Shown here one piece after another: positions 12,141 to 23,729 of a DNA stretch of 64,000 nucleotides; position 1 is the stretch's first letter; the number at the start of each line of letters is the position of its first letter. This stretch comes from Kitagawia praeruptora (taxonomy: Eukaryota; Streptophyta; Magnoliopsida; Apiales; Apiaceae), in the NCBI GenBank assembly GCA_037693485.1, contig CM075345.1:84774001-84838000 (forward strand), written 5' to 3'. The notes under the pieces are model-generated. The model ran no database searches, had not been told where the DNA came from, and saw only the letters and a program-made list of their open reading frames with translations. A program made the position numbers and the translations under genes.

Positions 12141-12560
12141 TCGAGAAGTCAAGGTTTCGAAAAGTCAAGGATTCGATATGTCAAAAGACACTATTCGATA
12201 TCTCAAGGAGTCAACAAGTCAAATCTCCATTCGATAATTCAGGGATTCGACATGTCTAGTACTCTATTCGAGAACTCAGGAAGTCAACAAGTCAAAGTAT
12301 CATTCGAGTTCTCAAAGGGTCAATAAGTCAAAGTCACGTTCGATATCTTAAGGACTCAAAAAGCTATTCGACATCTAAAGGTTTCCATAAGTATAATGCT
12401 CTATTCGATAAGTCAAGAATTCCTGAAGAAAAGAATCATTCGAGAAGTGATTCGATATGTCAAGAAAAGCTAGTTCGAGAACTCAGAGTTGTCGAACTAC
12501 TCAATTCTAGTTCTCGAATCAAGTACTTAGTAATTTCTCGAATGGATTCTTGAAGACAAA
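12141..12560 (+). repeat. Degenerate TTCGA-(N)-TCAAGG repeat array
   Basis: About fourteen copies of a motif close to ATTCGAGAAGTCAAGG, with variants such as TTCGATATCTCAAGG and TTCGACATG, follow each other at 16- to 40-base intervals. Some are separated by GTCAACAAGTCAAA. At the right end the motif appears inverted (TAGTTCGAGAACTC near 12471-12484, then TAGTTCTCGAATC near 12508). Confidence 0.75.
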
Positions 12561-12974
12561 TTACTGAAGATACAAGTTAGAAATCTGCAATAAACCAAGA
12601 CACTTAGAGGACCACAGTACTGAAATGTGTACATGGAAAATCTACAAAGAAGCTTAGAGTGATGTTGGAAGGGACAAGCTGCTAAAGTAGTGGATCTGAG
12701 CAGGTTAAATAAACGGTCAAATTACATGCTGCCCAGACGTGTGCCAAATAGGGATAGACAAGTTAGAAAATGTATTTGTCTGTCACTACATTTGTAGTAA
12801 GTAGGCTGTACACATTATCTATAAGTGTACAACCTCACTTCTTAGCAATTAACGTTTTTCATTGTAATTTTATAGATAACATCTCTCTGAGAAGCGAAGA
12901 TGAGAATACTAATATTTGTATTTCCAGATTGTAGCAAAACCTTCGATCTAATACAATATTAGATTAAAGTGAGT

Positions 12975-12979
12975 ACTTG
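12975..12979. repeat. Target-site duplication ACTTG, left copy
   Basis: Matches 32110-32114. Joining the flanks restores a continuous copia-like U5 sequence. Confidence 0.6.
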
Positions 12980-13731
12980 TGTGGCATCCCATAATCCGGG
13001 GTACAGATTTGGGGCCACACAAACAAACCTGGATATAACTTAAAAGCATAAATAAAACACCCCTGATCCAAGATCGCATACAGGCTACGGTATGAAACAA
13101 CTATCAAATTACATCATTACAATCCAATCCTCAAAATGAAATTATTATACCAATTAATAACAACTAATTTCGTCTACCGAACTAGTAAACCAACCTCTGA
13201 CAAGATCAAATCACTACCCGGCAAAACCAACAACTAGAACGTCGCCTCTCGCTGCTGGAACAGGAAAACTCATCCACACAAGGTCCAATAATCTCCTCTA
13301 TTAACTGAAGAAAAATAAACAAGCAAGAGTGAGCCAACAATGCTCAGGAAGTGTAAACAGATAGCAATATCAAGAACAATATAGGTTCTGATCAACAAGA
13401 ATAATCATCATACGGTACAAAAGAAATCAGCTGAAGAAATTAAATATTGTAACTCCCATATGAGCCAACAGGACTCCGCTAACATAAAATGCATCAATAA
13501 TGAGAACTGATAAAAGTTCTAATAATTAAAGATAATCATAATAGGCTTCAAGGGAATCAGGCTTTGAAGCAACTCAACCTCAATGTATGGATTAGAATTG
13601 GATTTTTATATATATTTTAAAAACAATAAGGTTAGGCTGCTGATCAGTCACGCACTAACCCCGGACAAACGCACACAGCAATGTCCTTTAATGGATCCAC
13701 GACACATTGGCCTTAACATCTGACCACAAAT

Positions 13732-13791
13732 CTGGTCTCCCCGAAGGGACATCTGTTGACCATTAAACTGGTCTCCCCGAAGGGACATCTG
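13732..13791. repeat. Two identical 24-base copies with a TCCC-CGAA-GGGA hairpin
   Basis: 13732-13755 and 13768-13791 are the same 24 bases, 12 bases apart. Each can fold into a short stem with a CGAA loop. Confidence 0.8.
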
Positions 13792-13937
13792 TAAAAAAAC
13801 ATTCCAATTCTAAATCCAACGCACTAGGTGTCGGGACAATCGACAACCTCTGTCAATCAAACAATCTGGAAAACTCACGCTCCAGCACAACAGCTCAACT
13901 AGTGGAATGAAAAGAGAATCAACCATTCTATCCTTGA

Positions 13938-14085
13938 TATCGACAAGTTCGATATATAAATGGGGTGAAAATTAAGAAACAACATCAACACTAGTTGTCG
14001 ACGAGATCGATAATAAATGGGGTAATAATAGATAAAGATCCATAACAATAATAAATGTCGACGAGATCAACAATAAATGGGTGAG
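13938..14085. repeat. Three tandem units built on TCGACRAG..ATAAATGGG
   Basis: Units start near 13940, 13996 and 14046. Each has a TCGAC/ATCGA-type palindrome followed by AATAAATGGGG or a close variant. Confidence 0.7.
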
Positions 14086-17000
14086 AATGTCATCATTATA
14101 ATAATTAAGGAACAGTTTCACTTGAACGAGAAGTGAAAAGAAATACTTGCAACATGATTAACAACAACTGTGATTATAAGATAAAATAAGGATATAGTCA
14201 AGTGCTAAGCATTTAATAAAAATATACCAACACATTGTCAATTTTGAATCAACATAAGTGAATTAGGTTGTTTAAAAATGATCATTTGTAAAATAACTCC
14301 AAGATAATTAAATTGTAGGTCAGTTTGAAGAAAACATCCCCTAAAGAGGGTCCATCGGTGAAAATATGTCATAATCAGGATTCGTGTTAAATTTTTTTTA
14401 TAAGATTTGAAAATCTTGGATTCCTCTATTACAACGTCTTTTAAACATTTTTGAAGAAAATAAATTAAATTAAATTAAAATAAATGGTACTCTCCTGAGG
14501 ACTCCAATAACATACCACGTTTTTAAAATATCTTTGAGGAAAAATGTATTTGTAAGATCATTCGAAGATTTGCACTTGAGCTAAAGGTGGAAATATAAAC
14601 ATTGGCACGTCATTTGAAGAAGGGCGTCACTTTGTAAACATAATTTGATTGACACGTTTGATATATAAATAGCACAGAATTGCATCACTTGAACAATAAG
14701 TGAGGAGCGATAACACTTGCCTCAGTACATAGTTCCCAATACCACATCTCGATTCGTCGTCAACTCCACGTCAATTTCCACTTCTCTACCCGTCGTCCCT
14801 ACTTGATCGTACGCCCGTTTACTTCGATAACCATTTCCTTCCCGAGATTCCATCCACACGCGCACTGGCCTCCTACTCGTACCTACATATAGCAACGTGG
14901 TACTTCAGTATAAATCGACCCAAAATCTTACTGTCAATCTAAGCTGCCCTTACGCGTCCTATAACGCTTTACAAATTAACACATATAACATATTGGTTAT
15001 ACTCGTAAAATAGTTTAGTACAACCAAACAAACCACATAAACACGTATCTTAAATCGATTTGCAAATAGTTCTTATTAATTTATTATACGAATACAAACA
15101 AACTAGTGACCAGCTCGCTATACGACACGTGATTAATCACAAAACATATATCCTAATATATCATATAGTCATATACCACTCCTTGAGGTTGTCAAAAACA
15201 CTACAGAGAATAAAGTACTTTAGCTATAATATCCCATTCTTTTGACTTGAATCACACTTCATCAAACAAAGTCAATTAAGCGTCTAACAAGCCAGTTATA
15301 ACCCAAGTATACCGCTTATGACCAACTATTAATTGATTTATCAAATTACAACACTTTCGACAGTTAATTGTCAGGTAAGCCGGTTATTAAATAAAATGTA
15401 AGCAAACATTTAAGAATCACAACCCAAATCACATTTTGGTGCCACCACTCACCTTCCCCTTTTATCTCATTTTCGGCCCCTCGACTTTCTCTCTATGCAC
15501 CTACAATCTCAAGCACGCACATACACAATTGGCATAACCATCCTACTTCACACTCTTACGCACTCACTGAAGAGATACCCTTATCCGAATACACTTTCTG
15601 TAAGAACCCAGATTTTCGGTAGAATTAAAACTTTTCTTATTAAGAATAAGTATATGCATGAATAGTGTTTGTCATGCGTGAATAGTGATTTTGGTGGATG
15701 AATAGTGATTTTGAGGATTAAGAAAATTTTTCATGTCATCTATGTACGAGACATAGGATGGATATTCTGAAGTCATATTAGTGATCTACAGAGCAAATAA
15801 GTGTATGCAAAGACGATCGGAATTCAGAAATTCCAATTTGTATTTCAGTGTAATATTTGACCGAGCAGTGAATTATATATTATTATATTCAAGAAATGAG
15901 ATATTAAATTTGAGGAAGCAAGGATTTAATATTTTAGAATTTTATTATATTGGATTTGAGGATTTAGAACGTAAACCACTGAGACAGTGAAACGAACGTT
16001 CTACAAATCGCTGAGACTTTTCAACGAGATTAAAAGATAAAGCGAACGAATTATGGAATTTGGATTTAGTTCATTAAGAGACTAAATATCCTACATGATC
16101 ATCAAGAGAATTATATCAAGTAGATTGGATGATTTAATCAAAGATTGAATCAAGAGCAATTAGGAATGTAAGTGATTAAAACACTTAAATCATTTCAAGA
16201 AATAAAACAATTAGCAAGGCTTCCCCAAGACTCTTTGCACAAGTCCCAAGGTGAGTACACAGCCATACACATCTATAATATCTAGATATTATCCAAGGCA
16301 ATCACTTTATGCATTATTGTCCAAGAGAAAAGCAAGCAAACTCCATTCTCTCCATTTTTCTCAAACTGCCCAGCAGCACCTCCTCTCAGTAAAACGGGCC
16401 TAGATCCTTCATTACTCAATGCCATTTTGTGGTCTTTATATGGTTAGAAATATGTTAAGATGCTCTACAACTTTCCTTTAGAAGCCTCGTTCAGAAAAGA
16501 TCGGTAAGGGCCTCGTTTTTCATGATCTTTCAGTTCGGTTTTAGGGGCTCCGAATTACTAACTTGATTTTCTTGATTTCTCTTGATTATCTAAGCTTGTC
16601 TAAGGCTAGTTGAGGGCTAATCAAGGCTTGTAAAGGTCATACAAACATCAAGGAAGGTAATCTCTTTTGAAACCCTAGCTCTTAGTTTGAGTTTTGATGA
16701 ATTAGATGAGTTATAAAGTTTTGATGCATGTTTAGAGCATTAGTGTTATGAGTGGGCTTTGATAATTGTTAAAAGTGGTTCCATGGATGTTAAGGAAGTA
16801 CTTGACCTTAGTTTAATGATAAATAACATGTTTGGGTTGTTTAGAGTGGATGGTATGATATTTGGAGTATTTGAAATTTTGGATTATTCGATTTATAGCC
16901 GTCGTAATGATGAATTTTTGTTAGAACTTTAAGACAGTCCTTAACCGAGACCTTGAACTTCTGACCTTAAATCACCACTGCCATGAACTTGTAGTTCTTG

Positions 17001-18179
17001 ACTCATAGATCATTTTGGAGAAAGAATCGTAGCATTCTGATTTACGGTTTAGTAGAAATGGCCAAATTCGTAAAAGTGGTTCGATCGCGTAAGTGCTAAG
17101 TTCATGACTTCAATTGAACCCCTTAATGAAACTGTTTTGGTGGCAAATCGAGTTTATTAAATACTAGGTATCATAAGGTGTATGTGTGCGAAGGAATCAC
17201 CTCGAAAGAGTAAACGGTTGATTTTATAGAAAAGTTTAAGTCGAGGTCGCATAAGTGAAAACCTCTGAAAACGAGACTTAGAAACCAACGTTCTGAATGG
17301 TTAAGTATAACTTGGAATTGCGGATGGATTTTGAACCAAACTTATAACGTAAGTATTTGACGACCAACATGGACACATAGTATGAGCCTATAACGAGCCA
17401 GTAATGCCTTGGTTGTGTTTCGCTTGCGTGTTTAAGCATTGAGTTACAAGTGGATTAATTATGCATTTTCTTTGACCATGTCTAGATGGACCGACATCGT
17501 CGCGAGCCCTATCGTATCTCGAGTACCAGGCAAGTGTTCTAAACCATACTTTGTATTATTGGTTCTATAATCCTGTTTTGCCATGTGTTGTGTTATACAG
17601 TTTTGCAGTTACTGCTTATATTGCCATATATATATATATAGTTGGCTTTCTGATTCGCATATAAGTTTTGAGATGAGTAGTTATGAACCGGTGGATCTTG
17701 TAGCTCTAAGTATATGAGCATACTTATTGTGTTCGACTCTAGACCGGGAGTCGGTATTTGGTTATATATGCAAATAATCGTGGAAACCCGGAGGGATTCC
17801 AGCGGCAAAGTACTATGTATTCTGAGGAGTATTATCCAGTATTATTATCATAATTTCAAGAAGTATTTATTACCTGGTAAAGATTCAAGGATTGTTATTT
17901 GAGTATCATCTCACTTGAGAATATTAATCAAATATTATTTCATTAAGAGTATTATTGAATATTTTACGATATACGATGCAAGGTATATGCATAGTTGTTT
18001 TGACTTAATATATTGTCATACTTGAAGTGTGATTTTTAATTAGATGACTTATAGTCTAGAGGGGATCTAGTAGCTATAAGCCGGGTTTATGATAGCCCTT
18101 AGTATAGGGCATATGATTCGACTAATTTGTTACGAACCGCGAGGCGGTATATCGTATACGTATTACAATTAATTTCTGA

Positions 18180-18720
18180 GTATTATTTATTTAGTAAATA
18201 ATATTCGAGGATTATAATTACATGGAAAATATCGTTTCAAATATTTATTTAAAGTATGATTTCATAATCATACGTGAGTTATTTATTTAAATGAATCTTA
18301 ATTCGGATTTTCATTTAAAGGTTTCTAGTTATCTTTAGATGAATATTTACTTAATGAATATTATTCTAAATATTCATTTAAAGTTTTCCTTATTATTAAT
18401 AAGGGTTGTTTATTTGACGAACATTATTTTGAATATTCATTTAAAGTTAATGAATATTATTTTGGATATTCATTTAAATACTTTATCATTATTAAGGGCT
18501 ATTTAATTGATGACTATTATTTCGAATATTCATTTAAAGGTACTGAATATTATTTCGGATATTCATTTAAAGGTTTCCAATAATCATTAATAATTATCTA
18601 ATTACTAAATATTATTTTTGAATATTCATTTCAAGATTTAGTTGTGATTATTTTATTTAAAAATATTGTTTATGCAGATATGAGTTAATAAATATTATTG
18701 GAATATTTAATTAATACTTT
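18180..18720 (+). repeat. Array of AT-rich palindromes in the LTR
   Basis: About ten units combine GAATATTATTT with ATATTCATTTAAAG. Each can fold on itself through GAATAT/ATATTC. The array is repeated in the second LTR at about 28003-28545. Confidence 0.85.
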
Positions 18721-19118
18721 CAAGAATATTGTGAATAACTCAGATTACTTAAAAGCATTTTTGACTTCAATAATCATGAAGTATATCTCTGAGATATAGT
18801 AAAAGGCTCTTGAATACTTTCGATCTTCTGGGTTTTCCCTAAATAACGTTGAGCACCTAATCTATGTTGCATAACAACGATTTTCCAAAAGTATTATAAG
18901 GTTTCCCTGATGATCGTAAATCAACTCCTAGCCTGCAATGGCGTCGCTTTCCTTCAAAACTGGGAAACCCTATTTGAGAAATTCTATTTTACCTGACTTC
19001 TGAGTCACGAAAATTGTCGAGAGCTTATTTTGAGCCCAGTTATCATGAGTCATGGGACTCTGGCTACTTCCTCAACACTCGAGGAGTAGGATTGCTATAA
19101 CAAGTGTTAATCCATTAA

Positions 19119-19206
19119 CGAGCTACTGCTCGGGAAATATTGGTAAATTTTCCTTTCTAATTAGATACAACTACTTTGTGGAGTTGTATCAACGAGTTAT
19201 TACTCG
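19119..19206 (+). other. Conserved stem-loop block in the giant LTR
   Basis: Three hairpins: CGAGC-loop-GCTCG (19119-19132), GATACAACT-loop-AGTTGTATC (19164-19190) and CGAGT-loop-ACTCG (19193-19206). The second LTR has them at 28942-28955, 28987-29013 and 29016-29029. The minus-strand giant element has matching hairpins with paired changes in the stems. Confidence 0.7.
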
Positions 19207-20477
19207 GGGAAAAGGAGGACGAACTTTACGTTTCAGAGTCATGGATTTTACTCGAACTAGGAGTATGTGTGTATGAGGCTGTGAATCAGTCCATCACTGA
19301 TAATCGTGTAAGAGGCCATGGGACGGTCCATCATTATTAAAAGGGGTCCGAGTTGCGCCAGTCCCGACTATGCCCAACCGTTGGCGGGAGATCAAGAGGG
19401 CGGTAGACAAGTAAATCCGTCAGTTCTTCCATCTACATGTAGAGAAACAAAATTTGGAGATGCACAACTTATGACTGATCATCGTAAGGTTGTGACATCT
19501 GGCACGAGATACTCCAGTATTAGTTCATCATCCAATTTGGATATTTTCTGCAACATTATCGAGAACACCCCATCGGAAAGCTACGGGCTGGGTGACTGGT
19601 AAGTGTTGGCAGAGTCGAAAAGGTTATGTTGGTCTACTTTGAACCTCATCCTTTTATAATATACTGGAACTTGTTCATTTCAAAGTAGAGGTTGTTTTCA
19701 AAAGATGATATTGATTTTCCTTATCACTCAAATCATATTGAAAACTTGTTCATCTCACACTTGATAAAGATTACAGATATATTATGAAAGATGATATACA
19801 TATATTGATTTTTTGCTTATCTTCTTTTAATGGCAGATATTTTGACGGAAAAGTTATTAATTTGATTATGAACTTATCTTGTTCATTTAATGATTATTTT
19901 AATCATTATACTTTCCCTATTAAGATTTTTGGGTACAGATATTTCATGGTTGATAGTAAGTATCTGTGGTATTTCGAAAAACCCAAGTATATGATGGGAT
20001 ATGCTGTGAACTCTATTAACCACTTGCTGAGCAATTCTTTCGCTCATACTTGTTTGTTTTATATACTAGCCTTTTAGAAAGAGGTAAACGGATGAGGATT
20101 ATCTGCGTAGCTAGGAAGAAGCAAGCAAACTACCCTTATGAAGAAGACAGGATCCAGAACATCTATAGCTGGAATAAGTTACATGTAGGTTTATTAATGT
20201 GTAATATATATCACATTGTATAGAGTAAAATTAGTTGTTGGTATACTTCTCAACGAAGCTATACTAGCGGGATACGATTTGTAAGACACGGTGTAATTTG
20301 ATTCAATGGATGTAATGAAGTGAGTAATGTAAAGACTTTAGTTCTTGTTTCTAGCCCTATAACCTATAAGATGCTTGGTAGTTGGGGTCTCAATGATGTA
20401 TTTCAGTTATTCAATGATTACAGATGGATTAATGTTGTTAAACAGGTGAATTGTTAATGAGAATTTCCGCGTGACGA

Positions 20478-20501
20478 CCAAATCCCTGACCCCGGATTTG
20501 G
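20478..20501 (+). other. Hairpin at the LTR 3' end, beside the primer binding site
   Basis: CCAAATCC (20478-20485) pairs with GGATTTGG (20494-20501) around an 8-base loop, ten bases before the LTR end. The minus-strand element has CCAGATCC/GGATCTGG in the same place. Confidence 0.75.
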
Positions 20502-20515
20502 GGGTGTTACAGAAA

Positions 20516-20528
20516 TGGTATCAGAGCT
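20516..20528 (+). other. Primer binding site (initiator tRNA-Met)
   Basis: TGGTATCAGAGCT starts four bases after the LTR end. It matches the complement of the plant initiator tRNA-Met 3' end over the first twelve bases. Confidence 0.9.
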
Positions 20529-20838
20529 GAGGTTATAGTAAACTAGAAACGAGAGTGAGTAGGAGTGTGTATAGTTATGTGAGAACGTCAGAACTCATGT
20601 AGAGTTCATGTTGGACTATTGGATATAGTACCAACGGTTAAGTTAAGGTGTGATTGCTACGTTGAAGAATATGATGATGTAGACCTCGCTTCTTGTGGTG
20701 ATGAATATCTACCAAAGAATGCTCAGACACAAGTATTGGTCGGCAGGGGCATAGATCGCCCGAGACATGAATTTAAGATGATTTGAGGGGATTCATGAAT
20801 GCAGTTATGTATTCCCCGAACTATAGGAAATTTTTAAA

Positions 20839-21093
20839 ATGATGATGAAGGATAGAAAGTTGACATCGAATATTGTGGTAGAGAGGGTTGAGATACCGAA
20901 TATGCCAGACCCCGAGGCCTCCGAGCAGACACATAATGATGCGCTCCTTGAGATGGACGCTGACCCGATAGAGGAGGATCCAGAGGAGGATCTAGAGGAG
21001 GACCTCATGGAAGGTCAAGGGAATAATCTTGTAGAGAACGAGCCGATTGATAAAGATGTGATATGTTTACTTGAGGACCGAAAGAGTCCTTAA
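20839..21093 (+). pseudogene. Short acidic open frame after the primer binding site
   Basis: 84 codons rich in Glu and Asp (EEDPEEDLEEDLMEG) with no zinc knuckle or known domain. Its position suggests the start of a decayed gag region, but it could be chance. Similarity to a typical gypsy gag, such as the one at 34076, is not apparent. Confidence 0.35.
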
Positions 21094-23612
21094 AGAGTGA
21101 TTAAGTGACAAGACAAGAATTTGGAGTCGATTATGATTCATCAGGAGATATGATGAAGTGAATGGAGTAGAGTTTTAAGAATAAATGAGATAGAGGTGGT
21201 ATCAACTATTGCCCACGATTGGATCGTTGGAAACTTGGCTGTTGATTTGATTGGAATAAATACAAGGACAAATGAGTAGAGGACCCGGCTGATGGCCGAG
21301 GAGGAAATTACGAGGATAGAATTGAGAAGCCAGAGTCATATCCGGGTACTGCCGGTTTTGATGAATGACTAGTTATAAAGTAATGTTCCTTTTAAGTGAG
21401 GGGGTTAAGTAAACTGACTGTTGATAATATAGACTACTCGGACGTATATGTATTAGGAAAATGTGGCATGTTCCGTGTGAAACTTTGGTTTTCCCTTCTA
21501 TGGGAGGTGTATATTTGGTTCCTTTCTAGTGGTTAAACCTCCAACTTTATGTCGATTATTCCGTTATTATGACTGCTTAAGATTCTACCTATTTGGATGT
21601 TCATAGAATTGTTCTTCAGGTTTTGAAATTGATTTCCTAGTATTAACAGTGGATAAATAGACTGACCAAATTTCCCTGATATTGGGAAGAGATTCGACAA
21701 ATTTTTGGCAAACCTTGTCTTTCTGATTATCAGAGAATATCGCCAAAGAGAGTGAAAACTAGAGCAAACCTGGTCGATTGGTTAAGGTAACCGCCATATG
21801 GGTTGGTGGATAGACCCGAATTGTTAAAATGGATTGTAGAGATAAAATGATGAAGTTGAGATTGGACGGTAAAGATGAAATATAATTAAGGACCAAGACG
21901 GACTAAGCAGCTCCGGGATTGATTTAAATGAAAAGTTTATCATGCTAAAAGTATTAAGCTTATGTGGCACACGGGATTGATATAGGAAAAAGGAATATAG
22001 GATATAAAGACGATGGAAATAGATACCGGATTTAAGCATGTATTTTCTAACGATCTTCCGGAATACCGCCTATTCGAATGATAGAATTCACCATTACCGT
22101 GGGCGACACCTATATCGAAGTCTTTGTGTGGAATGGAACGTTGCTTGAGATGATTGCGCCAAATTGGGTATAACTCTCTACGATTATAAATGCTGATGGT
22201 TGAGATTGTGGTGACTAGTACGAGTCGATAATGGCGTAAGTTATCGAGCACTCTAAGGTGTGCATGTAGAAGAAAACTTTAGAATCAAACGATTATCCAC
22301 AAGATGAGCCGACATATAAGGCATCCGTAGAGATGTTGGTAGTAACTTCCCCATTTGTAAATCGGTTTGATTACCTCCCCAATTTATGAATTATATGATA
22401 TCCTCCAAGAGAGAATTTCTTAGGAAGGATATAAATTTTCTTCTAAGCTATATTTCCATACTTGTGTTTACCCGTGCTGGGTTTCAATTGTGACAGAGGC
22501 TGTCATGATACCTACTTTCATGTAATTCTGAAACCTGTCTATTGATGTTATTTAAACTTTCACTTTCCTTCAATAATGAATAATCTTGTGGTGATACAAC
22601 ACCACTTGTTTGTGATATATACCAGTATCTTTCTGGATATTCTTTACTTTTGGAATCACACCTTAGAATTTTCTCCAAGGTGTCCCTTTGAGAATTATTT
22701 GTCGAAAGACGATAATTTATTAACTTAAGTTCAAGTTGATTCCTATTTCTCTTCTTCCACTGAGACGAACAACCCTATTCTTATAGGGGCCACAAGGACT
22801 ATCTGTCTATGTGATAGAAGTCTGATGGGATGCCATCACTTGTGTGTTGTGAAATACAAGAAGGCTAATTACCTTTAGTAATGCCTTAACTAAGGCACGC
22901 AACGTTAGTTCGTTTGATCATATTGATCTCTTGGTAAATTCCCTTATCTCAAATAAGATTTCTTTCAAAGCTCATAATCCTAGGATCACCATTGTGTGAC
23001 ATTTGTCTTGATATGACAGCTATCTTTTCAAAGCTCCATAATTCTTGCTATCTCTAATGAATTCCAAGGGGAGGCCAACCAGGTTAGATAAGCGAAATTC
23101 GTTAATATAGATTAGATTCGCAATGGAATCGCCGAGGATAAGAGAGAGTCCCAAAGTGATTAGTATATCGGTGACATATCGAGGGAATCAGTTTACTCCT
23201 TCTCAAGGAGGTCATGCAAATGAAAAGTTGGTCGAACCATATTTTGTAAGAAATGACAATATAATGTGAAACTTCAACGACATCGGTGCTCGATAGAAAC
23301 ACCATAGTTGAATTAAGATTATGGAAAGGTTATGTACGAATGGACACTAGCTCTGGTTTTGCAGAATAAGTATTGAGGATGAAGGGTTTAAAGGACCCCA
23401 GTGATCAACAGGTTCGATAACGTATTCCAGTGAATCTACCCAGATTACCATCGAACCGAGAAATAGAAACTGTTATGGATTAACCCAGTAGAAATGAAAG
23501 AGTAGCGAATCAGTGACAAGAATGCTGGGCAATAGTATGATAAGACCCAGTGCATCACCGTGGGGAGCCTCGGTGTTGGTTATGAGATAAAAATGGAATA
23601 ATGAAAGTGTAT
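21094..23612 (+). other. Decayed internal region of the giant element
   Basis: No sustained frame. Around 21471-21800 it matches, in reverse complement, about 53150-53480 of the minus-strand giant element, for instance around the shared stretch GGCAAACCTTGTCTTTCTGA. Both therefore descend from the same internal sequence. Confidence 0.7.
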
Positions 23613-23684
23613 ATCAACTAACGAGAATTGAACTCGGGTTACCAGATTCAGAGTCTGATGTCCTGACCGCTAGACCATGGAACA
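23613..23684 (-). tRNA. tRNA-Gln(CUG)-like sequence, probably a pseudogene
   Basis: On the minus strand the 72 bases fit a tRNA: the D-arm region TGGTCTAGCGGTCAGGA, a 5-bp anticodon stem (TCAGA/TCTGG) around loop CTCTGAA with anticodon CTG, and a T-arm CGAG-TTCAATT-CTCG. The 5' acceptor strand TGTTCCA does not pair well with the 3' strand (about three of seven). That damage suggests a non-functional copy. It lies inside the internal region of a retroelement, away from the primer binding site. Confidence 0.6.
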
Positions 23685-23729
23685 AGTTTATCGGTAAGAG
23701 TAAAGACCTACTACCGAGGAGAAATGATT

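Larger units (their letters stand above)
11891..12979 (+). repeat. Degraded copia-type LTR, plus orientation, split by later insertions
   Basis: The end of this block (AAGTGAGTACTTG) continues at 32110-32140 after removal of the inserted element: ACTTGTGTTTTTGTTC, then TTATTTCCGCACG. That U5-like ending is cut by the next element at 32141. The left border is not resolved. It contains the TTCGA repeat array at 12141-12560. Confidence 0.5.
15599..20511 (+). repeat. 5' LTR of the plus-strand giant element
   Basis: Near-identical to 25419-30334, with scattered differences such as the small indel near 15978 against 25799. From left to right it contains splice-like sites (16657; 17485-17530), a TATATA tract at about 17625, an AT-rich palindrome array (18180-18720), a stem-loop block (19119-19206), a conserved GGGCGGTAGACAAG block (about 19375-19450) and a terminal hairpin (20478-20501). 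No long open frame is present. Confidence 0.93.

Noticed and set aside
12141..12560. Regular repeats suggestive of a CRISPR-like array
   Set aside because: Units are degenerate and of varying spacing, in a plant retroelement context.
19318..19602. 94-codon frame in both plus-strand LTR copies
   Set aside because: Lies over the conserved GGGCGGTAGACAAG block; the minus element has no matching frame and there is no domain.
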